Source: Planococcus versutus (GTDB lineage Bacteria > Bacillota > Bacilli > Bacillales_A > Planococcaceae). Taken from it: a stretch of 64,000 nt of DNA. Below are positions 36,230 through 45,939 of the stretch, piece by piece. The notes beneath the pieces are model-generated. The model saw nothing but the letters and a program-made list of their open reading frames with translations. It did not search any database and had not been told where the DNA came from. The DNA lies in NCBI RefSeq assembly GCF_001186155.3, contig NZ_CP016540.2, positions 806,001 to 870,000 of the forward strand. The letters run 5' to 3'. Position numbers and translations under genes: made by a program. Within the stretch, counting starts at the first letter, position 1, and each line of letters begins with the position of its first letter.

Positions 36230-36540
36230 ATATCTTCCTCCTTTTTAGTAAAATATGTAACATAGATTTATCTTAACTACAGTTTACTTAATTTTCAATC
36301 AATTTTTGATGATATTGTAAAAAAATAACTAAAAAGGGTGGAAAGACTTATGGAAAATACAGGTACGATTACCTTTAGTCCTCTTAAATAGTCGCTTTTC
36401 AACTGTGACATTGACTTGCAGAATAATCGACTTTTTTCTTTTTGTTCTAGTTGGTGTTATACTGAAATGAACTTGTTCCGCCAACTGAAAGCATCAAATT
36501 ATTTCCCGTAAAAGGAACATAAATAAAGGAGAATGAAATT
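36230..36540. other. Divergent intergenic region
   Basis: Holds the promoters of the excalibur gene (minus) and the HEAT-repeat gene (plus). A good -10 TATACT lies at 36458-36463 with only a weak -35. A 13-codon ORF (36350-36391) after GGGTGG is too short to support. Nothing else was recognised. Confidence 0.4.
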
Positions 36541-37014
36541 TTGACACAAACGAACAATACTAATGACAACAAAACGACAAACTTGCCACCGAATTACGAT
36601 GAATTGAAAAAAGCGGCGAATCGACAGGCAAACTGGAAAGAGCGTTTAGCTGCAGTTGAAGAGCTTGGCAATTGGAAAAGTGAACCAACAATCGATCTTT
36701 TGACGCATCGCATGAATCATGACTCTGTCTATCAAGTACAAGAAGCTGCCTATGAGAAATTAAAAGACTTTGGCGAAGACGTTCATATGCCAGAACGTAA
36801 GAAATTTGATTTGATCAAAGATACTTCTAAAGTACTTGTGCGTATCAAGAAAAGTTTACCAGTAGGACATAGCTACGAAGAATTTAAAGAAAAATTACAG
36901 AAAATGCGTAGCGATATTTACGATACGTATAAAGGCGACAAAGGCGAAGAATTCGAAGAATGGTTAGAAGAACAATGGAAAGCCGCTCCATTTAAACAAC
37001 CACGCCGCAGATAA
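36541..37014 (+). CDS. HEAT-repeat-like small protein
   Basis: 157-aa soluble, highly charged protein. Residues about 25-80 (WKERLAAVEELGNW and DSVYQVQEAAYEKLKDFG) form helical HEAT-like pairs. The rest is acidic/basic helix ending in QPRRR. No catalytic motif. TTG start after AAGGAG. Function unknown; similar proteins are common in Bacillales. Confidence 0.65.
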   Translation: MTQTNNTNDNKTTNLPPNYDELKKAANRQANWKERLAAVEELGNWKSEPTIDLLTHRMNHDSVYQVQEAAYEKLKDFGEDVHMPERKKFDLIKDTSKVLVRIKKSLPVGHSYEEFKEKLQKMRSDIYDTYKGDKGEEFEEWLEEQWKAAPFKQPRRR

Positions 37015-37021
37015 GCAAGTA

Positions 37022-37056
37022 AAACCCGGATGCCTTGGTGGCAACCGGGTTTTTTT
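37022..37056 (+). terminator. Terminator of the HEAT protein gene
   Basis: AACCCGG pairs with CCGGGTT, with inner TGCC/GGCA and a T-run. It touches the end of converging bioY. Confidence 0.85.
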
Positions 37057-37639
37057 AAAGATACTTTTGAATGATAGGTTTTAAACGGTAACCGAACAAG
37101 CCGGCAAGTACAGCAAGGATTAAATCTTTTGGAAGTGGAACAGCCATCCATGCCCACGCTAGTTTGTAAGTAAAGCCTTCGGGTGCTGCAAACCACAACT
37201 TGTAAGCGGCGTACATCCAGTTGGTGCCAAACAAGTAATTGACGGCTACTCCGATTAATGCCGCAACAACAAATCCTTTTTTAGTAGGCCATTTTTCAAT
37301 AATAAGTCCAACTAAAAAAGCAACAAAAACGTATGAAACAATAAATCCAAATGTTGGACTGATTAAAGTATCCATACCACCGGAAAATTTTGCGAAAACG
37401 GGAACACCAGCAAGGCCAATAAGTGCGTAAACAATCATGGAAAAAGCGCCTTTGCGACTACCAAGAAGAATGCCTGCTAAAATAGCAAAAAAAGTTTGAA
37501 GCGTAATTGGTACACCACCAACAATTAGAAAAGAAGCGATATTTGCGCCAATTGCCATTAATGCAGCAAATAAAGCGATATGCACCAATTGCAAGGTGCG
37601 AGAATGATTTGCCGATCTGGCAGTGGTCGTTGTTGTCAT
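37055..37639 (-). CDS. bioY: Biotin transporter BioY
   Basis: 194-aa S-component of a biotin ECF transporter with about six helices. Typical stretches: ALMAIGANIASFLIVGGVPITLQTFFAILAG, then SPTFGFIVSYV and the C-terminal PLPKDLILAVLAGLFGYRL. Works alone or with the EcfA/EcfT energising module (not in window). Control by BirA is indicated by the operator overlapping its promoter. Confidence 0.92.
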   Translation of the reverse strand: MTTTTTARSANHSRTLQLVHIALFAALMAIGANIASFLIVGGVPITLQTFFAILAGILLGSRKGAFSMIVYALIGLAGVPVFAKFSGGMDTLISPTFGFIVSYVFVAFLVGLIIEKWPTKKGFVVAALIGVAVNYLFGTNWMYAAYKLWFAAPEGFTYKLAWAWMAVPLPKDLILAVLAGLFGYRLKPIIQKYL

Positions 37640-37670
37640 ACGATGTCCTCCTACTTTTCTAGATAAACTA

Positions 37671-37699
37671 AGTATAAAGAGTAGGAATATTTAAGTCAA
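37671..37699 (-). promoter_or_regulatory. SigA promoter of bioY
   Basis: TTGACT (37699-37694) and TATACT (37676-37671) on the minus strand are separated by exactly 17 nt, about 32 nt before the start codon. Confidence 0.8.
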
Positions 37700-37723
37700 C
37701 TTATTTTTATTTTAAGTTAACAC
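37694..37723. promoter_or_regulatory. BirA (biotin repressor) operator
   Basis: TGTTAAC-N15-GTTGACT on the minus strand is an inverted pair matching the known biotin operator form (TTGTTAAC, ~15-nt spacer, GTTAACAA). The right half overlaps the bioY -35 box, so bound BirA would block transcription. Confidence 0.75.
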
Positions 37724-37749
37724 AAAAACGAATCCGTAAAAAAATATAG

Positions 37750-37782
37750 AAAAAGCTGACCTTTTAGAAGGTCAGCTTTTTT
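37750..37782 (-). terminator. Terminator of pgi
   Basis: AAAAAGCTGACCTT pairs with AAGGTCAGCTTTTT around a 4-nt loop. Confidence 0.9.
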
Positions 37783-37789
37783 ATGTTAC

Positions 37790-39067
37790 TTAATATCCTG
37801 GTTTGTTCAATAACTTAAAGATATTATTCTTGTAATCTTCTACGCCAGGCTGATCAAATGGATTGATATCAAGCATATAAGCGCTGTAAGCACATGTAAG
37901 CATATAAAAATACAATAGATGACCTAGTTGGAATTCATCAATTTTAGGAATTGTTAAACTAAGTTGAGGCACACCACCATCTAAGTGTGCACTTGATGTT
38001 CCTTTATACGCTACGTGATTAAACTCGTGCAAAGAAAGTCCCGCCATATAGTTTAATTCATCGTCGTCGTTTTCGGCTTCGAAAATCGACAAGTCTTCAT
38101 TTGCTTCTTGAACAAGTAGAAACGTTTCAAATAAATTGCGTTTACCGTCTTGAATATACTGACCCATCGAGTGCAAGTCTGTTGTAAAAGAAACAGAGGC
38201 TGGGAAAATTCCTTTGCCTTCTTTGCCTTCACTTTCACCAAACAGTTGTTTCCACCATTCTTGAACGAAAGACAGCTTTGGTTCGAATGTCGCCATTACT
38301 TCTGTTGTATAACCTTCTGCATATAGTTGGTGACGAACAGCTGCATATTGAGCAGCTACGTTTTCATCAAAATTCGTATTGTTGTAAAGTTCTTCAGCGT
38401 TGGCGGCACCTGCGAGTAAGTCGCTAATCGAATAACCAGCCGCTGCAATTGGTACCAAGCCAACCGCTGTGAACACAGAATAACGTCCACCAACATCTGC
38501 AGGAACAACAAAACGCTCGTAACCGTTTTCTTCAGCTAATGTGAGTAAAGCTCCTTTTTCAGCGTCTGTTGTAACGATAATTCGTTCAGCTGCTCTCTCA
38601 CCATACCGTTTTTCCATAAATTCTTTTAAGAAACGAAAGGCGATAGCAGGTTCTGTTGTTTTACCCGATTTAGAAATGACATTGACCATGACTCGTTTGT
38701 CTTCAAGGTGTGCAAGCAATTGTTTTAAGTATTCTCCGCTAACTTGATGACCTGCAAAAACGACTTCTAAAGCAGATTCATTTTTGAAATAAGGATCGAG
38801 TGCAGATAATACAGCTTTCGCACCTAAATAAGATCCACCAATACCAATAACCACTAAGACATCTGCTTTTTCTCGAATTTGAGCAGCAGTTTTCTCGACT
38901 TTTTCCATAAACGATTGATCGAGCGTACTCGGCCAATCTAACCAACCTAGAAAGTCTGAGCCTTTCCCTTTTTTACTATAAAGATTTTCGTGAATCTGTT
39001 TTAATTGCGCTCTTTTTTCTAGCGTTAATATAGAACCGATAGATTCTGAAAATGTGATGTTAACCAT
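37790..39067 (-). CDS. pgi: Glucose-6-phosphate isomerase
   Basis: 425-aa enzyme interconverting glucose-6-P and fructose-6-P. GIGGSYLGAKAVL (phosphate loop), ISKSGKTTEPAIAFR, VGGRYSVFTAVGLVPIA and WWKQLFGESEGK are family signatures. It is about 25 residues shorter than B. subtilis Pgi, mainly at the C-terminus (ends LLNKPGY). ATG 39067 has GGAGG 6 nt upstream. Confidence 0.93.
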   Translation of the reverse strand: MVNITFSESIGSILTLEKRAQLKQIHENLYSKKGKGSDFLGWLDWPSTLDQSFMEKVEKTAAQIREKADVLVVIGIGGSYLGAKAVLSALDPYFKNESALEVVFAGHQVSGEYLKQLLAHLEDKRVMVNVISKSGKTTEPAIAFRFLKEFMEKRYGERAAERIIVTTDAEKGALLTLAEENGYERFVVPADVGGRYSVFTAVGLVPIAAAGYSISDLLAGAANAEELYNNTNFDENVAAQYAAVRHQLYAEGYTTEVMATFEPKLSFVQEWWKQLFGESEGKEGKGIFPASVSFTTDLHSMGQYIQDGKRNLFETFLLVQEANEDLSIFEAENDDDELNYMAGLSLHEFNHVAYKGTSSAHLDGGVPQLSLTIPKIDEFQLGHLLYFYMLTCAYSAYMLDINPFDQPGVEDYKNNIFKLLNKPGY

Positions 39068-39260
39068 ATTCACCCTCCTGTCTTTTAGTATTCAGTTTAC
39101 CATATTAAATCTAGCAAAGACTCATGTTTCATGGAACAGTTGCGGAGTACTTAATAGAATACTATAAAATCGCAAAAAACTATTTTTGAGAATACATGAT
39201 TATACTTTCAACTGATAGCTATTTATTGGTAAAATAAAGAAAACAATTGGGGGTTATGGT

Positions 39261-41282
39261 ATGGCTAAAAAAATAACGATCATTTTGACGTTGGCTTTCT
39301 TGATTTTGTTAGCAGGTTGTCAGCCAAAAACGACGCCTGAAGAACGACTAAACGCATACATAGACCATTGGAACAGTAGTGAGTTTACAAAAATGTATAG
39401 TGATTATTTAAACAAAGGAACAAAAGAAGCATTTGCATCAGAAGATTTTGTCGAGCGCCAGCAAAAAATTTATGAAGATTTATCTATCAATAATGTCGAA
39501 GTGACCTTTACAAAATTAGAAGATGAAAAAAATTGGGATACTGAAAAACCAGCAGATTTTCCCGTACAAGTAAAAATGGATACAGTTGCAGGACCGGTAG
39601 CATTTGAAAAAAACATGACCTTGCTATTTGAAACGCATGGTGAAACAGAAGACTGGTTTGTTGAATGGGACCCTTCGTTTATATTTGAACAATTAGAAAA
39701 AGGCGACGAAGTGCGTGTGTCAACAACCACTGCACAGCGTGGTGAAATTCTAGATCGCAACAAAAAGCCAATCGCTGTAAACGGAACAGGTTACACTATT
39801 GGTGTCGTTCCGGAAAGCTTTACAAAATCGGAGGATAAGAAAACATTAGCAGAAGTTCTTGAAATGTCAGTTGCAGCAATCGATGAAAAAATAAACCAAA
39901 GTTGGGTTCAAGAAAATCAATTTGTACCGATTTCTAAAGCAGCTAAAAACAATACCAAACTATTAGAAAAAGTAAAATCGATTCCAGGAGTAAGTTTTCA
40001 AGAAACAGAGATGCGTGAATATCCGTATGAAGAAGCTCTTGGACATTTGAGTGGTTATATCGGACCTATCACAGCTGAAAAATTAGAAGAGCTAAAAGAT
40101 CAAGGCTATACATCAACAGACTCTATTGGTAGACGAGGACTCGAGCAAATACTAGAAGAGCAGCTTCATGGTGAAAATGGACGAAAGCTTCTTATTAAAA
40201 AGCAAGGTGAAACTGGCGAGGAATTACTGATTACGGAAACGCCTGCTAAAGATGGTGAAACCGTCATTCTGACCATTGACGCCGAATTACAAAAATCCAC
40301 TTACAATGCAATGGAAGGTGAAGCAGGAACGAGTGCTGCAGTAGATCCAAAAACAGGTGAAACGTTAGTACTGGTGAGTTCACCTGCTTACAATCCAAAT
40401 GAATACATGCTAGGTATTAGTAAAAGTCGCTTTAAAGCATTAAATGAAGATCCGCTAAATCCATTGTTTAATCGTTTTGGAGCAGCGTATGCACCAGGGT
40501 CAACAATCAAGCCAGTAACGGCAGCAATTGGATTAGAAGCAGGAACATTAGATCCTTCTGTCGGCTTGCAGATTGATGGGACCACATGGCAAAAAGACAG
40601 TTCTTGGGGAGATTACCGAGTTACTCGTCTGCATCCAGAAGCACCGAATCCAGTTGATTTAAATACAGCGTTCGTTTATTCTGACAACATTTATTTTGCA
40701 CGACAAGCACTCGAAATGGGAAACAATGCATTTGTTTCTGGATTAAAGAATTTCGGCTTTGAAGAAGAAATACCTTTTGCTTTAGAATTACAAACTTCAC
40801 AAATTTCCAATGAAGGAACAATTGGATCTGAAGGACAACTCGCAGATACGTCATTTGGCCAAGGTCAAATGCTAACCAATATTCTTCACCTAGCTTCTAT
40901 GTATGAGCCGTTCTTAACAGATGGGACTATGCACAAACCGTTATTGTTCATGGATGAAGAAAAAAGCCAAGTGTGGAAAGAAGATTTACTTAGTGCAGAA
41001 AATGCTGAAGTTCTTCGAGAAGGGTTGCGAAATGTCGTTGTCGAAGGCTACGCACAATCAGCAAATAGCAAAACGGTTAAGATCGCTGGGAAAACAGGGA
41101 CAGCTGAATTGAAAGGGAAAATTGGAGAAGATGGCAAAGAAAATGGCTTTTTCGTTGCCTACGACTCGGAAAGTCCTGACTTTATTTTAGCTATGATGAT
41201 CGAATCGATTGAAGACAACGGTGGCAGTGATTACGTTGCCGGATTTGCAGCAAAAGTATTTGAAGAATACAAAGCACGATAA
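39261..41282 (+). CDS. pbpC: Class B penicillin-binding protein (PBP3/PbpC type, lipoprotein signal)
   Basis: 673-aa transpeptidase. LLAGC (about 15-19) is a lipobox. Residues about 25-140 resemble the MecA_N (NTF2-like) domain, then a dimerisation domain with RGEILDRN, then the transpeptidase with all three motifs: APGSTIKPV, YSDN and KTGTAE. Same layout as B. subtilis PbpC and staphylococcal PBP2a, so low beta-lactam affinity is possible but cannot be read from sequence. Confidence 0.9.
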   Translation: MAKKITIILTLAFLILLAGCQPKTTPEERLNAYIDHWNSSEFTKMYSDYLNKGTKEAFASEDFVERQQKIYEDLSINNVEVTFTKLEDEKNWDTEKPADFPVQVKMDTVAGPVAFEKNMTLLFETHGETEDWFVEWDPSFIFEQLEKGDEVRVSTTTAQRGEILDRNKKPIAVNGTGYTIGVVPESFTKSEDKKTLAEVLEMSVAAIDEKINQSWVQENQFVPISKAAKNNTKLLEKVKSIPGVSFQETEMREYPYEEALGHLSGYIGPITAEKLEELKDQGYTSTDSIGRRGLEQILEEQLHGENGRKLLIKKQGETGEELLITETPAKDGETVILTIDAELQKSTYNAMEGEAGTSAAVDPKTGETLVLVSSPAYNPNEYMLGISKSRFKALNEDPLNPLFNRFGAAYAPGSTIKPVTAAIGLEAGTLDPSVGLQIDGTTWQKDSSWGDYRVTRLHPEAPNPVDLNTAFVYSDNIYFARQALEMGNNAFVSGLKNFGFEEEIPFALELQTSQISNEGTIGSEGQLADTSFGQGQMLTNILHLASMYEPFLTDGTMHKPLLFMDEEKSQVWKEDLLSAENAEVLREGLRNVVVEGYAQSANSKTVKIAGKTGTAELKGKIGEDGKENGFFVAYDSESPDFILAMMIESIEDNGGSDYVAGFAAKVFEEYKAR

Positions 41283-41293
41283 AAAAGCAGAGC

Positions 41294-41330
41294 AATCCTC
41301 CACTATAAAAAGAGAGTGGAGGATTTTCTT
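41294..41330 (+). terminator. Terminator of pbpC
   Basis: AATCCTCCACT pairs with AGTGGAGGATT, followed by a short T-rich tract. Confidence 0.8.
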
Positions 41331-41463
41331 GCTAAAAGAATTAACGAGTAACTAACAAAAACGTGCAGGATTTCTGAAGTGAATCTTGAATAAATTAAGT
41401 TAAGAAATGATTCCGCTATTTTGGGCTAAAGTTAATTCCAGTACAAGGAAGAAGGCGAGGGCT

Positions 41464-43092
41464 TTGAAAGAAACTTGGTGGAAAGAAGCAGTAGTTTACC
41501 AAATTTACCCTAGAAGTTTTAACGATTCAAATGGTGATGGAATTGGTGATTTAGCAGGAATAACAGAAAAACTAGATTATTTAGATGAACTAGGCGTAAA
41601 CATAATTTGGATTTGTCCAGTTTACAAATCGCCCAATATAGACAATGGCTATGACGTAAGTGATTATCAAGCAATTATGGAAGAAATGGGAACTATGGAT
41701 GATTTCAATGGTTTGCTTGAAGAAATTCATAAACGTGGAATGAGGTTGATTCTCGATTTGGTGCTCAATCACACTAGTGATCAGCATCCTTGGTTTTTAG
41801 AATCCAAAGCTTCGCGACACAACGCAAAACGAAACTGGTATGTATGGCGTGATCAACCAACCAATTGGGAAAGTATTTTTGGAGGTCCAGCTTGGACATT
41901 TGATCCGAAAACTGGGCAATATTATTTACACATTTACTCGAAAAACCAAGTTGATTTGAATTGGGAAAACCAAGACATGCGTGAAGCTATTTATGACATG
42001 ATTCATTGGTGGTTAGCTAAAGGCGTGGATGGATTTCGTGTAGATGCCATTAATCATTTAAAAAAGGATTATCGTAATATGCCGAATCCACAAAACTTGC
42101 CCTATATTCCGGCTTGGGAAAAGTTCACGGAAGTAGAAGGGCTGCAAACGATATTGGCGGAGCTTCGCGATCGGGCGTTTGCTAAGCATGACATTGTGAC
42201 CATAGGTGAAGCGAATAGCGTTAAATCACAAGGATTGAAAAAATGGATTGGAGAAAAATACGGAAAGTTTAATATGATTTTTCAATTGGAAGCCATTGAA
42301 GCAGCAAGTAGCAATTTGAAGAGTGGCTTAGACGTGATTGATTTAAAAGAAGTATTAAACCGGTGGCAAAAAGCTGCATATGGCATTGCGTGGAATACGC
42401 TTTATATTGAAAATCACGATCGTCCACGAACCGTTTCCATTTGGGGCAATGACCAAAATTATTGGTTTGAAAGCGCCACAGCGTTAGGGTGTATGTACTT
42501 TTTCATGCAAGGCACTCCGTTCATATACCAAGGCCAAGAAATTGGCATGACTAACGCGCCGTTTGACGACATCGACATGTACCGAGATATTGAAACAAAA
42601 AACATTTACCGGTATAAGCGAAAAGAAGGAGCATCTCATCAAGAAATTATGAAGATGATTAAAAAAATTAGTCGAGACCATGCGCGTACGCCTATGCAAT
42701 GGAATGATCAGGATTTCGCGGGGTTTTCAACGGTCAAGCCATGGCTAGCTGTAAATCCAAACTACAAGTGGCTAAATGTCGAGGCTCAAAAAGACAATCC
42801 AAAATCCATTTGGTCATTCTACAAAAAAATGATTCATTTGAGACAAAACTGGAAAGTGCTCATTTATGGAACGACTGACTTAGCTGATTCAGGATGTTCG
42901 GATGTGTATGCGTATGTTCGAGAAGACCATTACACCAAAATGCTGATTGCATCAAATTTAAGTGAAAGAACCTGTACATGGAACAGTCCGTACGATGCTG
43001 AACTTTTGCTAAGCAATTACAGCAAACGTGAAAAAGGTGTATTGCAGCCTTACGAAGCGTGTGTTTACTTTTTGAAAAAACCAATTTACTAA
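41464..43092 (+). CDS. GH13 alpha-glucosidase (MalL-like)
   Basis: 542-aa cytoplasmic glycoside hydrolase with the TIM-barrel motifs GFRVDAINH (nucleophile Asp), TIGEANS (acid Glu) and IENHDRPR (Asp). DLVLNHTSDQHPWF and YQGQEIGM are also typical. After the nucleophile Asp there is Ala, where oligo-1,6-glucosidases have Val; this favours alpha-1,4 cleavage (inference). Start at TTG 41464 (MKETWWKEAVVYQIYPRSF) with AAGG/GAGG upstream; the ORF upstream is not family sequence. Confidence 0.88.
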   Translation: MKETWWKEAVVYQIYPRSFNDSNGDGIGDLAGITEKLDYLDELGVNIIWICPVYKSPNIDNGYDVSDYQAIMEEMGTMDDFNGLLEEIHKRGMRLILDLVLNHTSDQHPWFLESKASRHNAKRNWYVWRDQPTNWESIFGGPAWTFDPKTGQYYLHIYSKNQVDLNWENQDMREAIYDMIHWWLAKGVDGFRVDAINHLKKDYRNMPNPQNLPYIPAWEKFTEVEGLQTILAELRDRAFAKHDIVTIGEANSVKSQGLKKWIGEKYGKFNMIFQLEAIEAASSNLKSGLDVIDLKEVLNRWQKAAYGIAWNTLYIENHDRPRTVSIWGNDQNYWFESATALGCMYFFMQGTPFIYQGQEIGMTNAPFDDIDMYRDIETKNIYRYKRKEGASHQEIMKMIKKISRDHARTPMQWNDQDFAGFSTVKPWLAVNPNYKWLNVEAQKDNPKSIWSFYKKMIHLRQNWKVLIYGTTDLADSGCSDVYAYVREDHYTKMLIASNLSERTCTWNSPYDAELLLSNYSKREKGVLQPYEACVYFLKKPIY

Positions 43093-43096
43093 GTTG

Positions 43097-43144
43097 AAAA
43101 GCTACTGCCTACTCTTAAGAAGAGGCAGTAGCTTTTCTTTTTTT
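43097..43144 (+). terminator. Terminator of the alpha-glucosidase
   Basis: AAAAGCTACTGCCT pairs with AGGCAGTAGCTTTT, then T-rich. Confidence 0.9.
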
Positions 43145-43348
43145 AAAAATAGGTAAATAAGACCGAGTTTATAGACCTATAAAGACTTTAACGCCTCTTT
43201 TTGTGAATAAATTTCCCAATTACAAAAAACTGATACTTCTGCTAACTTTAGATGTGTGGCACAGCGATTTACCAAACAATGCAACAGTACGGGACGCCGT
43301 GGCTGGAGTTAGCTTGCCATAAACCATATTGGAAAAGGGGATTGAACG

Positions 43349-44608
43349 ATGAAAAAATCGGCAAAATTCATTACGACGGCAATGTTAACGGCTACTTTGC
43401 TTATACCAGCAATGGGCGTTAGCGCAAACGGAAACGCTGTTGAAAAAGAAAACGGCAATGAGAAGTTCCGTGTATTGATCGACTCGGCAAATGGCAAAGA
43501 AATGAAAAACGCAAAGAGTCAATACGGGGTACAATGGGATTTTGAAAATGAAGGATTCACAACCAATATGAACGAAAAGCAGTTTAACGCATTACAGAAA
43601 AACAAAAACCTTTCTATCGAAAAAGTTCCTGAATACAGCATAGAAGAAACATCGTCAGAGCCGTTAGCAACTTACTCTACAATGGCCGCTTCTCAGTCAA
43701 CTCCGTGGGGAATTAAAGCCATTTACAATAATAATTACTTAACACAATCTTCAGGAGGCACAGGAATTAATATCGCTGTACTTGATACAGGTGTGAATGT
43801 AAATCATGCAGATTTAGCAACTAATGTGGAACAATGCAAGGATTTTACGTTAAATTCTAGTATCACCAATGGAACATGTACAGATCGTCAAGGACATGGC
43901 ACGCACGTAGCAGGGTCAGCGCTTGCTAATGGAAATGGCGGTTTATATGGTGTAGCTCCACAAGCTGACCTTTGGGCGTATAAAGTATTAGGAGATGACG
44001 GCACAGGGTCATCGGATGACATTGCAGCAGCCATTCGTCACGTAGCTGACCAAGCCACGGCATTAAAAACAAAAGTTGTCATTAACATGTCATTAGGATC
44101 TTCTGCTGAAAGCAGCTTGATTACAAATGCTGTGAACTATGCTTACAACAAAGGCGTGTTGGTAATTGCAGCAGCAGGAAACTCGGGTCCTTCCCAAGGA
44201 TCTATCGGTTTCCCAGGAGCTTTACCTAATGCGGTTGCTGTTGCAGCACTTGAAAATGTGATTCAAAATGGTACGCACCGTGTAGCAGACTTTTCTTCAC
44301 GTGGTTACAGTTATTATGATGGTGATTACTCAATCGGTAAATACGATGTAGAAATTTCAGCTCCAGGTGCAGCAATTTATTCAGCGTGGCACACAGGTGG
44401 CTATGCTACGATTAGTGGGACTTCTATGGCTTCTCCACACGCTGCCGGATTGGCGGCGAAAGTTTGGGCCACAAATCCAAGCGCAAGCAATGTCCAAGTT
44501 CGCGCGAATTTACAAAGTCGAGCGAAAGCGTATGACATTCTATCAGGATCGGGAGCAGGGTATGGGGATGACTATGCATCCGGCTTTGGATTTGCCCGTG
44601 TTCAATAA
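43349..44608 (+). CDS. Secreted subtilase (S8), S41/sphericase type
   Basis: 419-aa extracellular protease. Signal peptide ends near GVSANG; the propeptide (about 27-112) is an I9-like inhibitor (KFRVLIDSANG ... LSIEKVPEYSIEE). The mature enzyme starts near AASQSTPWGI. Catalytic Asp in VLDTGVN, His in GHGTHVAGS, Ser in GTSMASPHAAG. Two Cys (EQCKDF, NGTCTD) would form the disulfide of cold-adapted S41-type subtilases. It lies just upstream of an NprR/PlcR-like regulator and is its likely target. Confidence 0.9.
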   Translation: MKKSAKFITTAMLTATLLIPAMGVSANGNAVEKENGNEKFRVLIDSANGKEMKNAKSQYGVQWDFENEGFTTNMNEKQFNALQKNKNLSIEKVPEYSIEETSSEPLATYSTMAASQSTPWGIKAIYNNNYLTQSSGGTGINIAVLDTGVNVNHADLATNVEQCKDFTLNSSITNGTCTDRQGHGTHVAGSALANGNGGLYGVAPQADLWAYKVLGDDGTGSSDDIAAAIRHVADQATALKTKVVINMSLGSSAESSLITNAVNYAYNKGVLVIAAAGNSGPSQGSIGFPGALPNAVAVAALENVIQNGTHRVADFSSRGYSYYDGDYSIGKYDVEISAPGAAIYSAWHTGGYATISGTSMASPHAAGLAAKVWATNPSASNVQVRANLQSRAKAYDILSGSGAGYGDDYASGFGFARVQ

Positions 44609-44630
44609 CTAAACGTGCAATTTCAAAAAC

Positions 44631-44661
44631 AACCTTGACAGGTAGGTCAAGGTTGTTTTTT
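44631..44661 (+). terminator. Terminator between subtilase and regulator
   Basis: AACCTTGAC pairs with GTCAAGGTT around a 6-nt loop, then G and six T. Confidence 0.9.
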
Positions 44662-44700
44662 GTGTTATATTTTAATTATTCTGTTAAAAAGGGTGAAACT

Positions 44701-45939
44701 ATGAACGTTGGGTCTATTATTAAATACTACCGAACTAAAAACAACATGACGCAATCGCAATTAGCAGATGGCATTTGTTCGATTTCCCATTTGAGCAAAA
44801 CGGAATCGAATACCTACAGTCCTCACCCATCTACAATCGAGGCATTGTTATTAAAAATGGGGGTTCAGCTCAACAAAGAAGTAGAAAAGCATAAGCAATT
44901 AACTCGTCTAATTGAGAAGTTTATTGATTGTTCATTGTACTATGATCTCGATACGATGCGCCAAGTGTACAAGCAATTAGAAGGACAAAACGAATACATT
45001 CAGTCGACAGACTTGGTCAATCAATACGAACTATATAAATTCCGCTTTTATATTTATGACAACAATTTAAGCAAAGCCGAGCAACAAAAAAAGTTATTAG
45101 AGCGAATGAAAGCTTCCTTTTTATCACCTGAATATTGGATTTATCAATTTTTTCAATCCCTTTATTTTACCATGACTGGGGAAAAGACAAAGTCATTTGA
45201 ACTTCTTGATACACTCGATAGTGGCATTCAAAGCATTCCGCAAAAATTCGAAGGTGAATTCTATTATCAAAAAGCACGCATGCTGGTTCTAGCCGATCGC
45301 TATGAACTGTCTGCACATTTTGCCGAATTGGCCGTTCGCTCGTTCCAACTTCATCATAATTACATACGGCTTCTTCACGCTCAAATGCTGTTGGCTATAA
45401 ACTACACTCGTAGAAACTTAATAGTGCAAGCAGAAAGTTTATATGAAATCTTAATCCGAAACACACACTTAACAAATCAAACCGACTTACACAATCAAAC
45501 GCTTTATAATTACACAGAGCTATTACGAATGAAACACGCCCATTATGAATCGTTGGAAATTCTGCAATCTTTAAAAGAGAAAGTCGAACCGTCAACGTAT
45601 TTTCATAAAGCTGTTTTAACGAGTTTGGTTGAATCGATGCTTGAAACAGAACAAGATGCAACAACACAAATTCAAGAATTAAAAGCACTCAGTACAAAAA
45701 GTGAAGACAAATTTTTTCGTATCTATGTCACGTATTTCGAGAAACGGAATTTTTCCCAACCAGACCTTAAGACCTATTGTGAAGATATAATGTTCCAATT
45801 CTTCAGAAAAAATGGTTATATTAAAGAAACAAAAAATGTTGCTGCAGAACTTGCCACGCATTATAGCGCACAGCAACAATGGGAAAAAGCGTATTACTAT
45901 CAATCCTTTTGGGATGAGAATGGTGGTGAATGGAATTGA
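44701..45939 (+). CDS. RNPP-type quorum-sensing regulator (HTH-XRE plus TPR)
   Basis: 412-aa regulator. Residues 1-60 are an XRE helix-turn-helix (IIKYYRTKNNMTQSQLADGI, then CSISHLSKTESN) very like NprR/PlcR DNA-binding domains. The remaining ~350 residues are helical with TPR-like repeats (QIPQKFEGEFYYQKARMLVLADRYELSAHF region), the peptide-binding part of RNPP proteins. Start ATG 44701 after GGGTGA. Its stop overlaps the ATG of a 30-codon signal-peptide-like ORF, the arrangement expected for regulator and pheromone. A subtilase is directly upstream. Confidence 0.8.
   Translation: MNVGSIIKYYRTKNNMTQSQLADGICSISHLSKTESNTYSPHPSTIEALLLKMGVQLNKEVEKHKQLTRLIEKFIDCSLYYDLDTMRQVYKQLEGQNEYIQSTDLVNQYELYKFRFYIYDNNLSKAEQQKKLLERMKASFLSPEYWIYQFFQSLYFTMTGEKTKSFELLDTLDSGIQSIPQKFEGEFYYQKARMLVLADRYELSAHFAELAVRSFQLHHNYIRLLHAQMLLAINYTRRNLIVQAESLYEILIRNTHLTNQTDLHNQTLYNYTELLRMKHAHYESLEILQSLKEKVEPSTYFHKAVLTSLVESMLETEQDATTQIQELKALSTKSEDKFFRIYVTYFEKRNFSQPDLKTYCEDIMFQFFRKNGYIKETKNVAAELATHYSAQQQWEKAYYYQSFWDENGGEWN

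Noticed and set aside
36350..36391. 13-codon ORF after GGGTGG
   Set aside because: Too short, no recognisable peptide signal and no linked partner gene.
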